Below are positions 31,684-42,655 of a DNA stretch of 64,000 nucleotides, one piece after another. Positions within the stretch are counted from its first letter, which is position 1. Every line of letters starts with the position of its first letter. The stretch lies in the NCBI GenBank assembly GCA_964017235.1, contig OZ024930.1, forward strand, positions 29,578,614 to 29,642,613, written 5' to 3'. A program made the translations under genes and the position numbers. Source of the stretch: Sabellastarte sp. h YS-2021 (taxonomy: Eukaryota; Annelida; Polychaeta; Sabellida; Sabellidae). A model generated the notes under the pieces. It was not told where the DNA came from, searched no databases, and saw nothing but the letters and a program-made list of their open reading frames with translations.

Positions 31684-32165
31684 CATCAGATGTCTATGAT
31701 GGCCTACCATTTAATTTGAAATACCCAATCATAGATCAGGCGGTAGAACATATTCAGTTGGTGGGACCTACAGCTAGATTATTCAAGGTTGATCTTGAAC
31801 AGGCATTTAATAACTTAAGGGAGAATCACTAAGACTACCCTTTATTGGGTTTTAAATGGTGTAACATCATGTACGTTGATGTAGGGGTCCCCTTTGCTGT
31901 AAAAATGGGGGCACCCATGTGCCAGATGTGTACAGACGCGATTACACTTACACTACGTAAACATAATGTTTTGTTAATAAATTAATTAGATGATTAAATT
32001 GGTGGTGCCCCTCATTTGGCTGAGAGTCATTTTCTAGCATTAAAGAATTTTCTTCAGTGTATAGGTTTACCTTTAAATAGTAAAAACGTTGAGGAACCAA
32101 GGCATATTATTACTTGTCTAGGAATAGAAATTAATGCAAAAACAGGAGTATTGAGAAAAAGTTAA
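31684..32165 (+). pseudogene. DIRS-type reverse transcriptase fragment, separate lineage
   Basis: Reads VPSDVYDGLPFNLKYPIIDQ, ARLFKVDLEQAFNNL (motif A), then after a stop YPLLGFKWCNIMYVDVGVPF, KMGAPMCQMCTDAITLTLR (motif B region), LLIN-stop-LDD (motif C with stops on both sides) and HIITCLGIEINAKTGVL. The order and spacing are those of a YR-retrotransposon RT, but the sequence differs clearly from the other four DIRS copies here. Both ends are missing; the right side is followed by the GTACAAGTTG element. Confidence 0.75.
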
Positions 32166-32230
32166 GTGAAATTAAAATTTTATGCAATAATTGACAGTAT
32201 AAAACACATGCTAGTAAAAATAGTGGAAAT

Positions 32231-33172
32231 ATATATGTTATGTACAAGTTGCAACTCGTACAAGATTGGCTGTACAAGTTGTAACTTGTACAGAATTTCA
32301 CCACCAAATAATCTCAACTTGTACAATACTGTTGTACAGGTTGGATTTAGAAAACAATTTGGTTAAATTTAATAAATTAACAATTTATTTTATTGAAAGT
32401 ATTTCTTAATTTATGTGTATAAATATCAAAGTTAATGTGAGTGTCAGATATATATCATTTTTCCATAAAAAATTAGCAATAAATTTACAGAAAAACCTTG
32501 ACAGATTTTGCCAGTAATACGAAAAAAATACAAAAAAAGATAGTAATTTGTGTATATTGATATATTAAGTCGATACTTTAGTTGATCACTTAAGGGTCAA
32601 GTACATTGTTTATCATGTAGAAAAATAAGCCTTAGTGTTAAATACTAGGTTCAGCATGAATGTATGCTGTTCCTTATTCTCTCAATGGAGTTGTGGAACT
32701 GGGAACTGGGGTCTTTTTTCCTTTTTAAAATGAAATAGTTTTAATAATAACAATCAGACTTTAAAGATGAAAGTTGAAATCTTCTAAATGCAATCAACTG
32801 TCTTGGTTTGGCTGTTTTGTCATTTACCTCTAGACAATAAACTAGGATCACAAGTGTTGAAAAGAAAGCATCAAAGGACAGATGGTAGTATACGCATAAT
32901 TATAATTGACACATGCTTTACATAAATAAAATACTTGTATAGTCTTAAAATCTTAAAATTCAGAAGTGGTTTTATTATCATAAAGCAATAAATTTTATTT
33001 ATCCCTCTGTTTTGGAACAAATAAATTTCAGAGAATTATTATAAATTATAAGGTTATCAATACCAACCCAAAAGTCAGATAAAGGCTTCAGTTTCGCCAG
33101 TATGACACAAATTTTGTACAGATTTCTTGTACAAGTTGCAACTTCTATAAAATCTCAACTTGTATAAAGCTT
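32231..33172. mobile_element. GTACAAGTTG inverted-repeat element, short copy
   Basis: Left end ATATATGTTATGTACAAGTT and right end AAAATCTCAACTTGTATAAA are imperfect inverted repeats, with several internal palindromes built from TTGTACAAGTTG and GTTGTAACTTGTAC. The interior is AT-rich and non-coding. Long blocks (for example TTAATAATAACAATCAGACT and AAATGCAATCAACTGTCTTG) are shared with the copy at 53115-56633. This is a non-autonomous DNA transposon; the superfamily is unknown. Confidence 0.8.
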
Positions 33173-34506
33173 ATACACTAGTACTTGGGGTTTGGGGTCT
33201 TTTGTTGAAATCATGCTTACACATTCTGACCTTCACAAGGTCACTGAAACTGACTTTTAACCTTTTGACTCTCTGATTAAAATATCCATTGCATGCCAAG
33301 GGCCACTGGCCAACGCAATAAACAGTTGGGTGTAATATTTAAACCAGCCCGATGTCTTATGAAAGTATAAGGACAACTGTGGTGGTTTATAGAACTTAAT
33401 AATGCATAGCAAGTACTGTACATTGGTGTTATAACTTAGTAGTAATATCAAAAGAATAGTAACATAGTAATTGTGATGATTACTTAGTAACAACAGGTCA
33501 TGTGTAACTGGGTAATAGCTCATCTAATTATGTTACATAGTAGTGCAGAATCTTGGTAATTGAAATTTGTACACTTGTACACAAGTTAGTAAATTAATAA
33601 CTATCAAGTACTTTGCATTGGCGTTATAAATCTTGTAGTACTAACAGCAGTGTGAGTACAGAATGTATGTAACATTATTTTAACAATATTAACATTAACC
33701 TCCAAGCATTGTTGAGGTTAACTGTTCTTATTGGCTTCCTCACTTGCTACTGAAATATATTCTGCAATGTCCTAATTGGAGTTCCGTATCTTAGAGACAC
33801 TTAAACGTCTTTTTTCATTGTTTCACAAGGTGTTTTTACAAATAATGTATGCATAGATGACGCATGTGTGCAAATGTATAAATATACTTATGTTTCATTC
33901 GAAAGCAAGTTGTTTAGTATTACAAGACATTTTGAACTTGCTTAAATTTGGAATATTTTGTTGACAAATAAAGTAAGTTAGTCTTGATTTCTTGTTCATT
34001 TTACATTACTGCAATAAATGTAAAATGTGTATAAATAATGCTAAATACAACATTTAACTTGTTTCATAAAAATAATTCATTGACTCTCATTTCCTCAGGT
34101 TAAATGGATTCTGTAGTGATGTGCAGTAATTGCTTGTTGTGATGGATTATTCATCTACTGATTTATGTTCTAAGGACTTAACAGGCTGTCTTCTGAGGGA
34201 AGTATTGCCCCAAACTCCAGTGGAGTGAAACCGTTTGTGTGTGTGTTTATGACGAGGCTTCTTTGTACTGTATAATGCATACTGATGTGGTTAAGCCACC
34301 TAAAGGGCCATTCACAGATAAAAGGTTTTCCAAAATCTTCTCTCTCATCTCAAATGTATTTTCAAAAGCATAAAGTATTTTATTATCAGAGATGGTTTTC
34401 TTTCTATAACCTGTTAAGGGTACTTTCAAACTTTATTTCATTGTAATAAATTATTTAAATTCCCACCTTATGTATATCAAGGCAATGTGTTCATTGTACA
34501 ATACTG
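33173..34506. other. AT-rich stretch without a gene
   Basis: No supported gene. Two loosely similar segments (33400-33430 and 33603-33640, both with AGTACTxTxCATTGGxGTTAT) suggest an old local duplication. Confidence 0.4.
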
Positions 34507-34741
34507 GGAGGAGGGGCCATGGTGGAGCAGTGGTAACATACTTGCCTCCCACCTCTGAGGTTGATGGTTCATACCCCGGACCTTATGTGGGAAAGTTGGT
34601 AGTTGCTTACCGTTGGTCGCCAGTTTACAGTACAGAATCTTGACCAACTGTAAGTACTAGTTTCCTATGTCCATAAAACTACTAGTTGCTATATGACCTA
34701 TACAGTGTTGAAAGCAACGTCAAAACCCAAATAAATAAATA
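34507..34741 (+). mobile_element. tRNA-like SINE, family 1
   Basis: GGGGCCATGGTGGAGCAGTG head, CCTCCCACCTCTGAGGTTGA, GTGGGAAAGTTGGTAGTTGC and an (AAATA)n tail. Flanking repeat ACAATACTG at 34498-34506 and 34742-34750. Confidence 0.9.
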
Positions 34742-36388
34742 ACAATACTGACACTTAATCTGAGAGAAGTCTTAAGACCAGATTGATAGTGTCTGAAACA
34801 GGATTTAACACAGATTTATTTTTAGAAACAAAAAGTGTGTGAAATATGAAATTTAAAAATAACTTTAGAGTTGAGCTTCTGTTATCCAACCATGCTGAGA
34901 GAGTTAGATTTTATTTGGATGACAGAAGGTTTCTAAAACGGAATGGGTAATTAACAGTTGGTAAAATAGACAGTACTGTATAATAATATATGTTTATATT
35001 TAATAGGATATTTATGCATATTTGCCTCCATTAGGAGATTATGTTTGTTTGTCTCTCAGTTACTCTGTGTTCATAATAATTCCAAATATAATGGATACCT
35101 CTTTCTGCCCACTTATATGGATATGTAGTTATTACATTTTGGGAAAGATCTAGATCATATTCTGGGTATTTTAAAAACATCCCTGGGGGAGATCAGCACT
35201 ATAGCCTTCAGATTATTATAATACCCTTTATACTTGATTATTCATATGAAACCTAAAATCAGATAGCATAAATTGCTCAGTATTGGTTGCACTGTGATGA
35301 ATTAGATTTCTATCGCAGCTGATAGCCGATGAAAATGAAAATAATTTATAAAACAAAATAAATTCTTTATTGGTGGACCAGAGTCAGTGATAAGTAGTAA
35401 AGTTACTTGCTTGTCGAAAGAGCGAAACATTAAAAAATGGAATTATCATTTGATCAGAGTTAATTATCTTATTACAAAATCACCATGCTTCAGATGTTGG
35501 CACAATAGTGTCATAGTGTTTGTTTTTATATCATTTGTGACACAGTTTAATGCATATTAAACTTTCCTATGTGAGGTGTCAGTTAATAGATCATATGTTC
35601 AATTTTATACCTCCTTTTACTGTATAATATAACTTTGGAAAAGTTGGTTGTTAGTGTGACATGAATTTGTAAGGTCTTTTTCAACAGTATTTGAAGGAAT
35701 AAATGGGTATTTTATCAATATCTTCTAAAAAAACTATTTTTGAGTAAACATTTCACAAGATTTATACGATTAAATAGAATTTAGAGCACAAAAGAAGCAT
35801 CAATTTTATTGCAATACTGTGACGACAGGTACACTTTACAAGGTGATATATTAATATCACAATCTGATGAACCATTATCAGAAACTTTCTGTGAAATAAG
35901 TTGTGTCAGGTTCTGTCTTCCCCAAGCTGTATCTACAATACCAGACCTAAGATTATGAAGATGAGTTTCAGCCATTGTCCACTAAAAATACAGTCTCAAA
36001 CATTTCAACATAATAAATAAAACCCTAAAATGTTAAAAACTTGTAAAATTAGAGCAAAGAATTTCTAGCTGTGTTGCCATGTGCTGCTGGCAGTGAAGTG
36101 GATGATATTGAATCACAAGGCCCACGCAGTCAAATGCTTGAAATATAAAAAATGACACACATCGTAGCCAATAATTAACTTCACCCAGGAACGAATTGGA
36201 AATTTGCAAAATTTGCAATATTTAAGAAATATCACAAATGTGTGAACTTTCTGAAGAGTCATAGATGCATTTTAAAAGTGTGGCTGTAAATGTCTTTCTC
36301 TGTAAATTACCATACTAATTACGAATTTCTGATATTTTTGCAGCCAAATTTACTGGATATCTTGAGTTCTTAATTTGTTTCATACTAA
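34742..36388. other. AT-rich stretch without a convincing gene
   Basis: The only frame worth a remark is 35975-35781 on the minus strand, opening MAETHLHNLRSGIVDTAW. It vaguely resembles the YNLRS start of the DIRS ORF1 proteins in this window, but the rest does not match and it is too short to call. Confidence 0.35.
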
Positions 36389-36626
36389 TGTCGTGACTGT
36401 CGCCGATGGCGCAAGTGTGACCGCACCTTTAGGTTCGAGGAAGTGGAGCCGTGCCTTAAGCAGACAGTGAGTCAATCGGCGGTCGTGACTTGTGTCTGCA
36501 GATTCCTGCGCCTGTCAGCACTTGAAGTCTAGATCCCAAACAGTTCACATCAAAGTAAGTTTATGTTATATTGTCTTTGTGTTAATTAACTTGTATGTAT
36601 AAAGTGTCATATTCAAAAATACTATA
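36389..36626 (+). repeat. Left LTR
   Basis: Begins TGTCGTGACTGTCGCCGATG and ends near AATACTATA. The first ~190 bp are almost identical to the right LTR; the last ~45 bp are more diverged. Confidence 0.82.
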
Positions 36627-36628
36627 AC

Positions 36629-36642
36629 TGGTACCAAAAACT
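36629..36642 (+). promoter_or_regulatory. Candidate primer-binding site
   Basis: TGGTACCAAAAACT lies two bases after the left LTR. Starting with TGG, complementary to a tRNA CCA end, is usual for LTR elements. The matching tRNA was not identified. Confidence 0.5.
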
Positions 36643-38248
36643 TGTTGATTTGGTGTTGTTTTGTGCTGAACTTAATAAGGCAAAGAGGGAACTATATGCA
36701 CGTGTAGTGATATAGAGGTGTGGTGAAAGGGCACCTTGTGCATCCATTTGTCTTGGTAAGAGGAGATGTTGTTTTTCTGCTAAGTATCTTTATCAATTTA
36801 TTCCGGTGTAATGACGGTTTCCTGTGACTAAATATTGCTGCTAAATGATAAACTAGTGTGTGTAGAGTGTTATAAACTAATTTTTATGAGGTGACATTTT
36901 GTAGAAGTGATATAAAAACTGTGTAACAGTTGGCCCAGTTTTATGCACGTGGACTGTGATTCAGCCATGTTGAGTTGTTTGTTTTCAAAATAGTATCCCA
37001 ATGCCCTTGTCCTTGATGAATATTTGCATAACTAAAAACGGACTCTGAGTACTGAACACTGTTTTCTGTTTACACTACTATTGATAAGATCTCTCCCTGA
37101 TGAAATATACCGGACCGGACCGTAACATGTTTTTGAACACTGATATTGATTTAATGTACTAGTGTGTGAATATACTGGAAGTTTGCCAGTGAAAGTTTAT
37201 ATGCAGCAATATTCAGTGCACATGAGTGTATACTGCCTGTCACTATAAATAGAATGAAGTAACTGATACCGGTACTTCAAATAGCCACACTGTAAGCATG
37301 TTGCTACAGTAAAATACAGAATTTGTGCTCCAATTATCATTTTGGCCAGGAAATTAAATTAATCATCAAATATATCAATTCCTGCATTAGAAATTAGTAC
37401 AGAGGAAAAAAAAAAAAAAAAAAGCCTTTCACACCTTGGGAAAAAAAAAACGTGTGAAATATTGCATGTGTGAAATGTATGGTGAATTTATGAATCTGTA
37501 CTATTTTCTTCTGTCTGTCTGAACAGACAGTGCAAATACTGAAATGCTGATTTTACTCAATTTAACCCACATGCATTATGTGAACCAATATCGTATTCCA
37601 TGAAATAAACGCCCACCTGAGCTTTTATTTGAATACTGCTCTGTGAATGATTGAAACATCTGAACATTGGAAAAAAAAAAACATTTTTTGTGCCAGTGTG
37701 GTACATATTGGAAATTACATTGAAAAAATTATGGACATAGTATATCCTGAATGAACATTTGATTTGTGTTGAAAAGAAAAAAAAAATTAGAAAGAATGTG
37801 GTGTGGTGCTGAAGCAGCAGATTTGATGAATTAGTGAGTACAGTTGTCGATGTGTTAAGAAGTGACATGGATTTTAGTCAATTTTGTAGTTAAATTCATC
37901 CAGGCTGAAGGTGTTTTTGTGTTAAAAGGGGATTTTATTGGATTTATTTTATTTTGGTGCTCAGTTGATTAAGTTACTAAGAGCAGATTTTATTTCAATA
38001 GCCACTAGACATTAGAATATGGAGTTACTGTGGTGGAATGGGAAAGGAAAAGGAAAAAGTAACTGAAAAGTCTTCTCTCAGGAGACTTAAGTGACTGAAT
38101 CATTGTGTAAAGATGGTGAAGTTTCACTATCTGGAAGCCTGCAGTAATTGACTAGTCTCTGTCTAGGAGACTTTGTAATTGCCAAGGGGGATACCTAAAT
38201 GTATATTGGATGTGAACAAATTTTGTGGGCCTAGAGTGCCATAGACTG

Positions 38249-38400
38249 TGAAAATTCAAGTTGGTGTTTTAATGAAAAGCGAAAATTCAAGTTGGTGTTT
38301 TAATGAAAAGCGAAAATTCAAGTTGGTGTTTTAATGAAAAACGAAAATTCAAGTTGGTGTTTTAGTGAAATGTGGAAATTCAAGTTGGTGTTTTAGTAAA
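38249..38400 (+). repeat. Five tandem copies of a 31-bp repeat
   Basis: Unit GAAAATTCAAGTTGGTGTTT followed by TAATGAAAAGC, repeated about five times, with the last copies diverged. Lies inside the LTR element about 80 bp before the purine tract. Confidence 0.9.
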
Positions 38401-38476
38401 AAGTTACAGGCAGACGACTCCAGATCAACAAAGGAAGCACCCACGTGGACATCACAGGTGGAGGGCCATTTCTTTC

Positions 38477-38496
38477 AAGAAGAAGATAGGGAGTAG
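38477..38496 (+). promoter_or_regulatory. Polypurine tract before the right LTR
   Basis: AAGAAGAAGATAGGGAGTAG, with only two pyrimidines, directly precedes the right LTR. This is the expected position for plus-strand priming. Confidence 0.7.
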
Positions 38497-38735
38497 TGTC
38501 GTGACTGTCGCCGATCACGCAAGTGTGACCGCACCTTTAGGTTCGAGGAAGTGGAGCCGCGCCTTAAGCAGACAGTGAGTCAATCGGCGGTCGTGACTTG
38601 TGTCTGCAGATTCCTGCGCCTGTCAGCACTTGAAGTCTAGATCCCAAACAGTTCACATCAAAGTAAGTTTATGTTATATTGTGTTTGTACCATGTATTCA
38701 TGTGTTGTAAAGTGTTGTATTCTTAAAATACTATA
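38497..38735 (+). repeat. Right LTR
   Basis: Begins TGTCGTGACTGTCGCCGATC. Compared with the left LTR the differences are few across the first 190 bp (for example GTGCC versus CGCGCC near GGAGCC). A 68-codon frame that runs from the interior into this LTR is not a gene. Confidence 0.82.
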
Positions 38736-40189
38736 CTAATGACAACTTAAATTTTGTGTTCATAATGTGTGCATCAAAGTTAGGACAGCTTTCAACAAAA
38801 CATGTTTTCTGAAATAGGACCACCTTTTCATGTCACAAGACAACTTACACTCAGTGTCGGAAATAGGTACATAGATGTCAGGTGAAATTTTCAACAGTAA
38901 ATCAAAAAGTTTTTCTCTCTAAACAAGGACTACTTTTTCAAGTAAAAAGAATTTTCCACGTGAATCAACCATTACCAAACCTAGGGTTGGTTTAGTCAGT
39001 TTTCATGTTTGATATTCAATCAACCCTCCAAGTCTCTTCATCCTGACTAGCTCAACCCACAAAGTCCTGCAAATAAACTTAAGTCATATCCTGATCACTT
39101 CCAGTCCAATCCTATTGACTTACCATCTTATCATAAACACTTTCCAATCTATTCTTTTGAAGAACCCCAGTCACCAACCATGCAAGGCCCCAAACAATAT
39201 TGTACGGTTAACGGTCCGTCATAAATAAGCAAGACTTCACTTGGTTGCTTCCTATCAATACAGGAACACTCCCCGATTTTTTTCCATGGAGTTGATTTCA
39301 TCTTAGCACATCAAGCTCCCAGCACTGCAGGACAACACCTTAGAAGAAGCTGACAAGGCTGTTACATCAAAAGACTAACTATGAAGTGTACAGGGCAGGT
39401 CGCTTGCAGGTCTTCCTCTCATGTCCTGTCAGTTGGGGGGTCCGTACATAGAACAAGATTGTGTTGATACACAGACGTTATCATTAGTAATGTGTACAAC
39501 AACAGATAACAAGTAGCATTGAGATAGACTTTGGGTTTTTGTAAAGGATTTAATGTACTTGCATGAATTTATTGCTTAGCTAACAGGTATTGTTTTTAAA
39601 ATGCGACTTTATATGATGGCAACAAAGTCCTAAAAGAGTCCTAGGAAGATACAAGTCCGACAGACACACCTCCAGAGTTTGAGTTGGGTGATACAGCTGT
39701 TGATGTCCAGAGGAGAAAGGAGGAGGAAAGGGAGAGGCTACAGAGGGAGGAGAGCATGAAACTGCTCAGTGGCATACAGAGCAAGGCAGAGGGGAGGACC
39801 CACCAGCTACAACAAAGTTTTTTCAAGGAGAGTTTACATTGCAAGACTCTGTTTGACTGTACAAGACTATGTGCCACAGACTCTGTTTACTCTGCAATAT
39901 CCACAGCAACCACATGACGCTTCTAGGGAGTATATCCTCACAATTACAGAGACACAACTGCATCAACCATCACAAAAGACTCAAGTGCCCCAACCAGTAA
40001 AACAAGACTAGGTGTCATGAGTAACACAACAGCCAAGGGGTCAGTCAGAGACAGAGTAGACTTTCTATGTCAAAGAGGATGACCATGAGAAATTCTAAGA
40101 ATTGAGGAAAAATTCTAAGAAAAAGAAATTAGTGAATACCAAAAATTCTTATCCTTTTAATTTTCTAATTCTTAGTTCAAGAATTTTAG
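38736..40189. other. Spacer with a short repeat and a possible gag-like relic
   Basis: At 38805-38960 a segment with CTGAAATAGGACCACCTTTT and CTCAGTGTCGGAAATA is repeated in looser form at 42280-42450 and 50925-51000. At 39654-39845 a plus-strand frame reads PTDTPPEFELGDTAVDVQRR, KEEERERLQREESMKLLSGI and ends among Gln/Lys. It is a charged, coiled-coil-like stretch that could be a relic of a retrotransposon gag. Neither is classified. Confidence 0.35.
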
Positions 40190-40328
40190 TGTATATGTTA
40201 CAGTAAAGTTGTGTAACCAGTAATTTCGCGAAATTACTGAATATTTTAGGAATTTCGCGAAATTCCTGATTTGGTCAGTAATTTCGCGAAACAACTGAAA
40301 TTTTCAGTAATTTCGCGAAATTCCTGAA
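40190..40328 (+). repeat. Left terminal inverted repeat
   Basis: Carries four CGCGAA palindromes and pairs with 42107-42245. Differences are limited to about one base in the third palindrome (ACAACT versus ATAACT) and the inner edge. Confidence 0.9.
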
Positions 40329-41316
40329 ATCTCTGCTAATATTTTACACAGCTTTACTGATGAGCAATCAGTAAATTTGTGAAATATTGGAAATGCATTT
40401 TTAAGGTTATTTATGTGAAGAATTATGAAAAACTTAACTATGTTATAAGCTAAAATTGAATTTTAAAGTATAAATCCTTAATGTGCATCTAGAAATTTAG
40501 AAACTGATATACTTTTTGCTTGTAATAATAATTGTTTTATTCAACATTGAATGTGATACCTTTACATGGGTTTGTTGTATTACTTTCATAATTGGTCTTT
40601 ATATTGAAATTGTTCTTAAATTTGTGAACAATTATTATCATTTAAATATATTATGAATTATAATACATATTATACATATTATTATCATACATATACACAT
40701 TTGCACAAGCACATAGCTTTGTTTCATAAGCATATCAATTTTAATTTAGAAAGAATGGGAATATTTGACTGACATGCTGGTACTTTCTGACTGTGTGACT
40801 ATTTGGTGTATTTTTCAATTATCTGGTATAAATTTTAGTGAAGCAACAATAATGTAACTAATATGAGGTGATGTGATGAAATAAGTGACTTACTTACAAA
40901 TAGCAGTGAAAGTTGTACATTTAGAACTGTATTTTAATATAAATATATGTTTAATATGTTTGATCTTGTGTAGAAAGCCTTTGAAGTCAATCAATCTTTA
41001 TCAATGAATAGCTTTCAAGTAATTGTAATTGACTGATGGAGGATGGCTTTCTGCCATGGGTGAGGGGGTTGGGGATTTATAGTATTATGGTAATTGCAAT
41101 GTACTTCCAAACAGTTAAAAGATTAAAAGACAGTTTAATATTTCAAGAGGACTTCTTTTTTTGATCTTGGGTATCAAAGTTTCTCATTAATCCTCTCCAG
41201 GGTATATAAAGAGACACAAATGTGACCTTTTCATCAGATTATTTCATGCTTTATGGTGTTATAGTCATATTTGTATTTCATCAAAAGTGAAATTTATAGC
41301 ATTAATACTGGAAGTT

Positions 41317-41490
41317 ATGTCTGATTCTATAGAAGATAGGTTTAAAAGGGATTTATTTGAGAGATATGAGAGGAACAAAAAATATCTTATTCCAAAAAAT
41401 GTGTATTACACCATGCTTGAGGATGTTAAAGTAGCAAGCCAGAACAAGAACACAAAATGCAGACAACACTATTACTTGTTGTCAAAGTAA
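41317..41490 (+). pseudogene. Transposase N-terminal exon-like piece (KRBA2-like)
   Basis: ATG at 41317 opens MSDSIEDRFKRDLFERYERN, KKYLIPKNVYYTMLEDVKVA, then RQHYYLLSK and a stop; 57 codons. I recognise this as the N-terminal block of transposon proteins annotated as KRAB-A domain-containing protein 2-like (integrase-type). The stop lies in AAAGTAAGT, which could also be a splice donor (GTAAGT). The match to the family is by memory of its pattern, not by search. Confidence 0.65.
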
Positions 41491-41555
41491 GTTACTGTAA
41501 AACATTTCCGTTTTTAAATGCAGTAATCAAATTAGTGTTTCAATTGGCCTGAATC

Positions 41556-41825
41556 GCTGTCAAAGCAGGAATCCTGAAGGAAAGCTATTCACGCAACCAG
41601 TTTGATTGTTGCCCTGAGAGATTACTGACTGAGGATAACGTTAATCAAGACAAGAGTGTTTCACTCAGAGAAGCTGTCAACCAGCAGTCAATGTGTGGGG
41701 GACAAGGATTCAAGAAGTGTAGTTGTGCTTCAATGCAATGTAAAAGTAACAGATGTGCATGTTACAAGGCAAAAGTGTTGTGTAACAGCAGATGTCATGG
41801 CAGTTTAAAGTGTAAAAATAAATGA
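41556..41825 (+). pseudogene. Transposase C-terminal Cys-rich piece (KRBA2-like)
   Basis: Open from just after a TGA at 41550, possibly via a splice acceptor. Reads AVKAGILKESYSRNQFDCCP, LTEDNVNQDKSVSLREAVNQ, then QSMCGGQGFKKCSCASMQCK, SNRCACYKAKVLCNSRCHGS and LKCKNK, stop. The CxCxxxxCxxxxCxCxxxxxxCxxxCHxxxxC pattern is the zinc-binding tail of the same transposase group. The whole integrase core that should lie between this and the N-terminal piece (several hundred residues) is absent: only 65 bp separate them. Confidence 0.75.
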
Positions 41826-42106
41826 TCTTATATGTTTAATATTGAATAAATGAACTGTATGCCAAATTATTGTACTGTTGCAGGTGGAGTGTTTAATAAA
41901 TTTTTCTGAGATATTGAATATAAAGTTCTTTGATACTATTGTATTGTATTTTCATACTATTGATGTTATTTGTTGTGTAAACAAAATGAATAAATAAAAA
42001 TCTAAAAAGTATTCTTTTAATCTAAAATCTGAAATAAAAATCTAAAAAGTATTCTTTTAATCTGCATATAATATTTAGGAATTTCATGAAATTCCTGCTC
42101 GAATAT

Positions 42107-42245
42107 TTCAGTAATTTCGCGAAATTACTGAAAATTTCAGTTATTTCGCGAAATTACTGACCAAATCAGGAATTTCGCGAAATTCCTAAAATATTCAGTA
42201 ATTTCGCGAAATTACTGGTTACACAACTTTACTGTAACATATACA
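42107..42245 (-). repeat. Right terminal inverted repeat
   Basis: Inverse of 40190-40328. One further variant palindrome (AGGAATTTCATGAAATTCCT) lies just inside it at about 42075. Confidence 0.9.
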
Positions 42246-42259
42246 GGCCGCAGGACCCC

Positions 42260-42274
42260 TTTTTTTTTTTTTTT
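42260..42274. repeat. poly(T) run
   Basis: About 15 T, a few bases outside the right end of the CGCGAA transposon. Confidence 0.85.
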
Positions 42275-42279
42275 GTTAG

Positions 42280-42655
42280 AAAGCTAGCTCAGATTCAGTG
42301 TTGAAAATGCCTACATCAATGTCAGAATCTATTGTCAACACAAAAGCAATATGTTTTCTTCTCTAATATAGGACTACTTTTTTATTTAGTGTTGAAAATG
42401 CGTACATCCATGTGACGATCAATTTTTAAATTCTAAATCAATGTGTGCTTCAACCATTAATATATCAATAACCAATAATGTATCAGCTAACCAATAGTGT
42501 ACCAAAAACTGAACAAGAATGTGTCATCAACCAATGATGTGTCAAAATTAACCATTAATGTAACAATTCTCTAACCAATCATGTGAAAATCACTTGCTCC
42601 AATAATGTATTAACAAGTAAGTAGTAATAATGTATCAACCATCAATGTATTAGGC
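42280..42655 (+). repeat. ACCAATAATGTA array, copy 1, with leader segment
   Basis: The left part has AATATAGGACTACTTTTTTA and GTGTTGAAAATGC twice. From about 42440 there are irregular repeats of AACCATTAATATATC, AACCAATAATGTATC, AACCAATAGTGTACC, CAACCAATGATGTGTC and similar, ~15-25 bp apart. The reverse complement of the whole arrangement occurs at 50735-51010. Confidence 0.7.

Larger units (their letters stand above)
36389..38735 (+). mobile_element. Non-autonomous LTR retrotransposon (LARD-like)
   Basis: Two direct repeats of about 238 bp bound 1.87 kb of non-coding sequence. After the left repeat is a candidate primer-binding site starting TGGTACC. Before the right repeat is the purine tract AAGAAGAAGATAGGGAGTAG. 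CTAA flanks both ends (36385-36388 and 38736-38739), fitting a 4-bp (or 5-bp ACTAA) target duplication. Strand is inferred from the primer site and purine tract. No gag, protease, RT or integrase is found. The short frame just before the right LTR (reading QVEGHFFQEEDRE and stop) could be the last residues of a lost polyprotein. Confidence 0.8.
40190..42245 (+). mobile_element. DNA transposon with CGCGAA-palindrome inverted repeats, KRBA2-like transposase remnant
   Basis: Begins TGTATATGTTACAGTAAAGT and ends with the exact inverse. The inverted match runs ~140 bp with only a few mismatches. Each end has four palindromes around ATTTCGCGAAAT, alternating CAGTA-type and AGGA-type outer arms. The interior encodes the N-terminus and the C-terminus of a transposase on the plus strand but no catalytic core, so it is an internal-deletion derivative. 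No target duplication is obvious (TTAG left, GGCC right; a TA pair within the ends is possible). Confidence 0.85.

Noticed and set aside
37406..37423. poly(A) run as a retroposed-gene tail
   Set aside because: It lies inside the LTR element, with no target duplication and no coding sequence before it.
38372..38578. 68-codon gene crossing into the right LTR
   Set aside because: It is formed by the repeat array, the purine tract and the LTR; no conserved product is plausible.
40190..42245. Replication origin or regulatory palindrome cluster
   Set aside because: The palindromes form two inverted ends around transposase remnants, which a transposon explains better.
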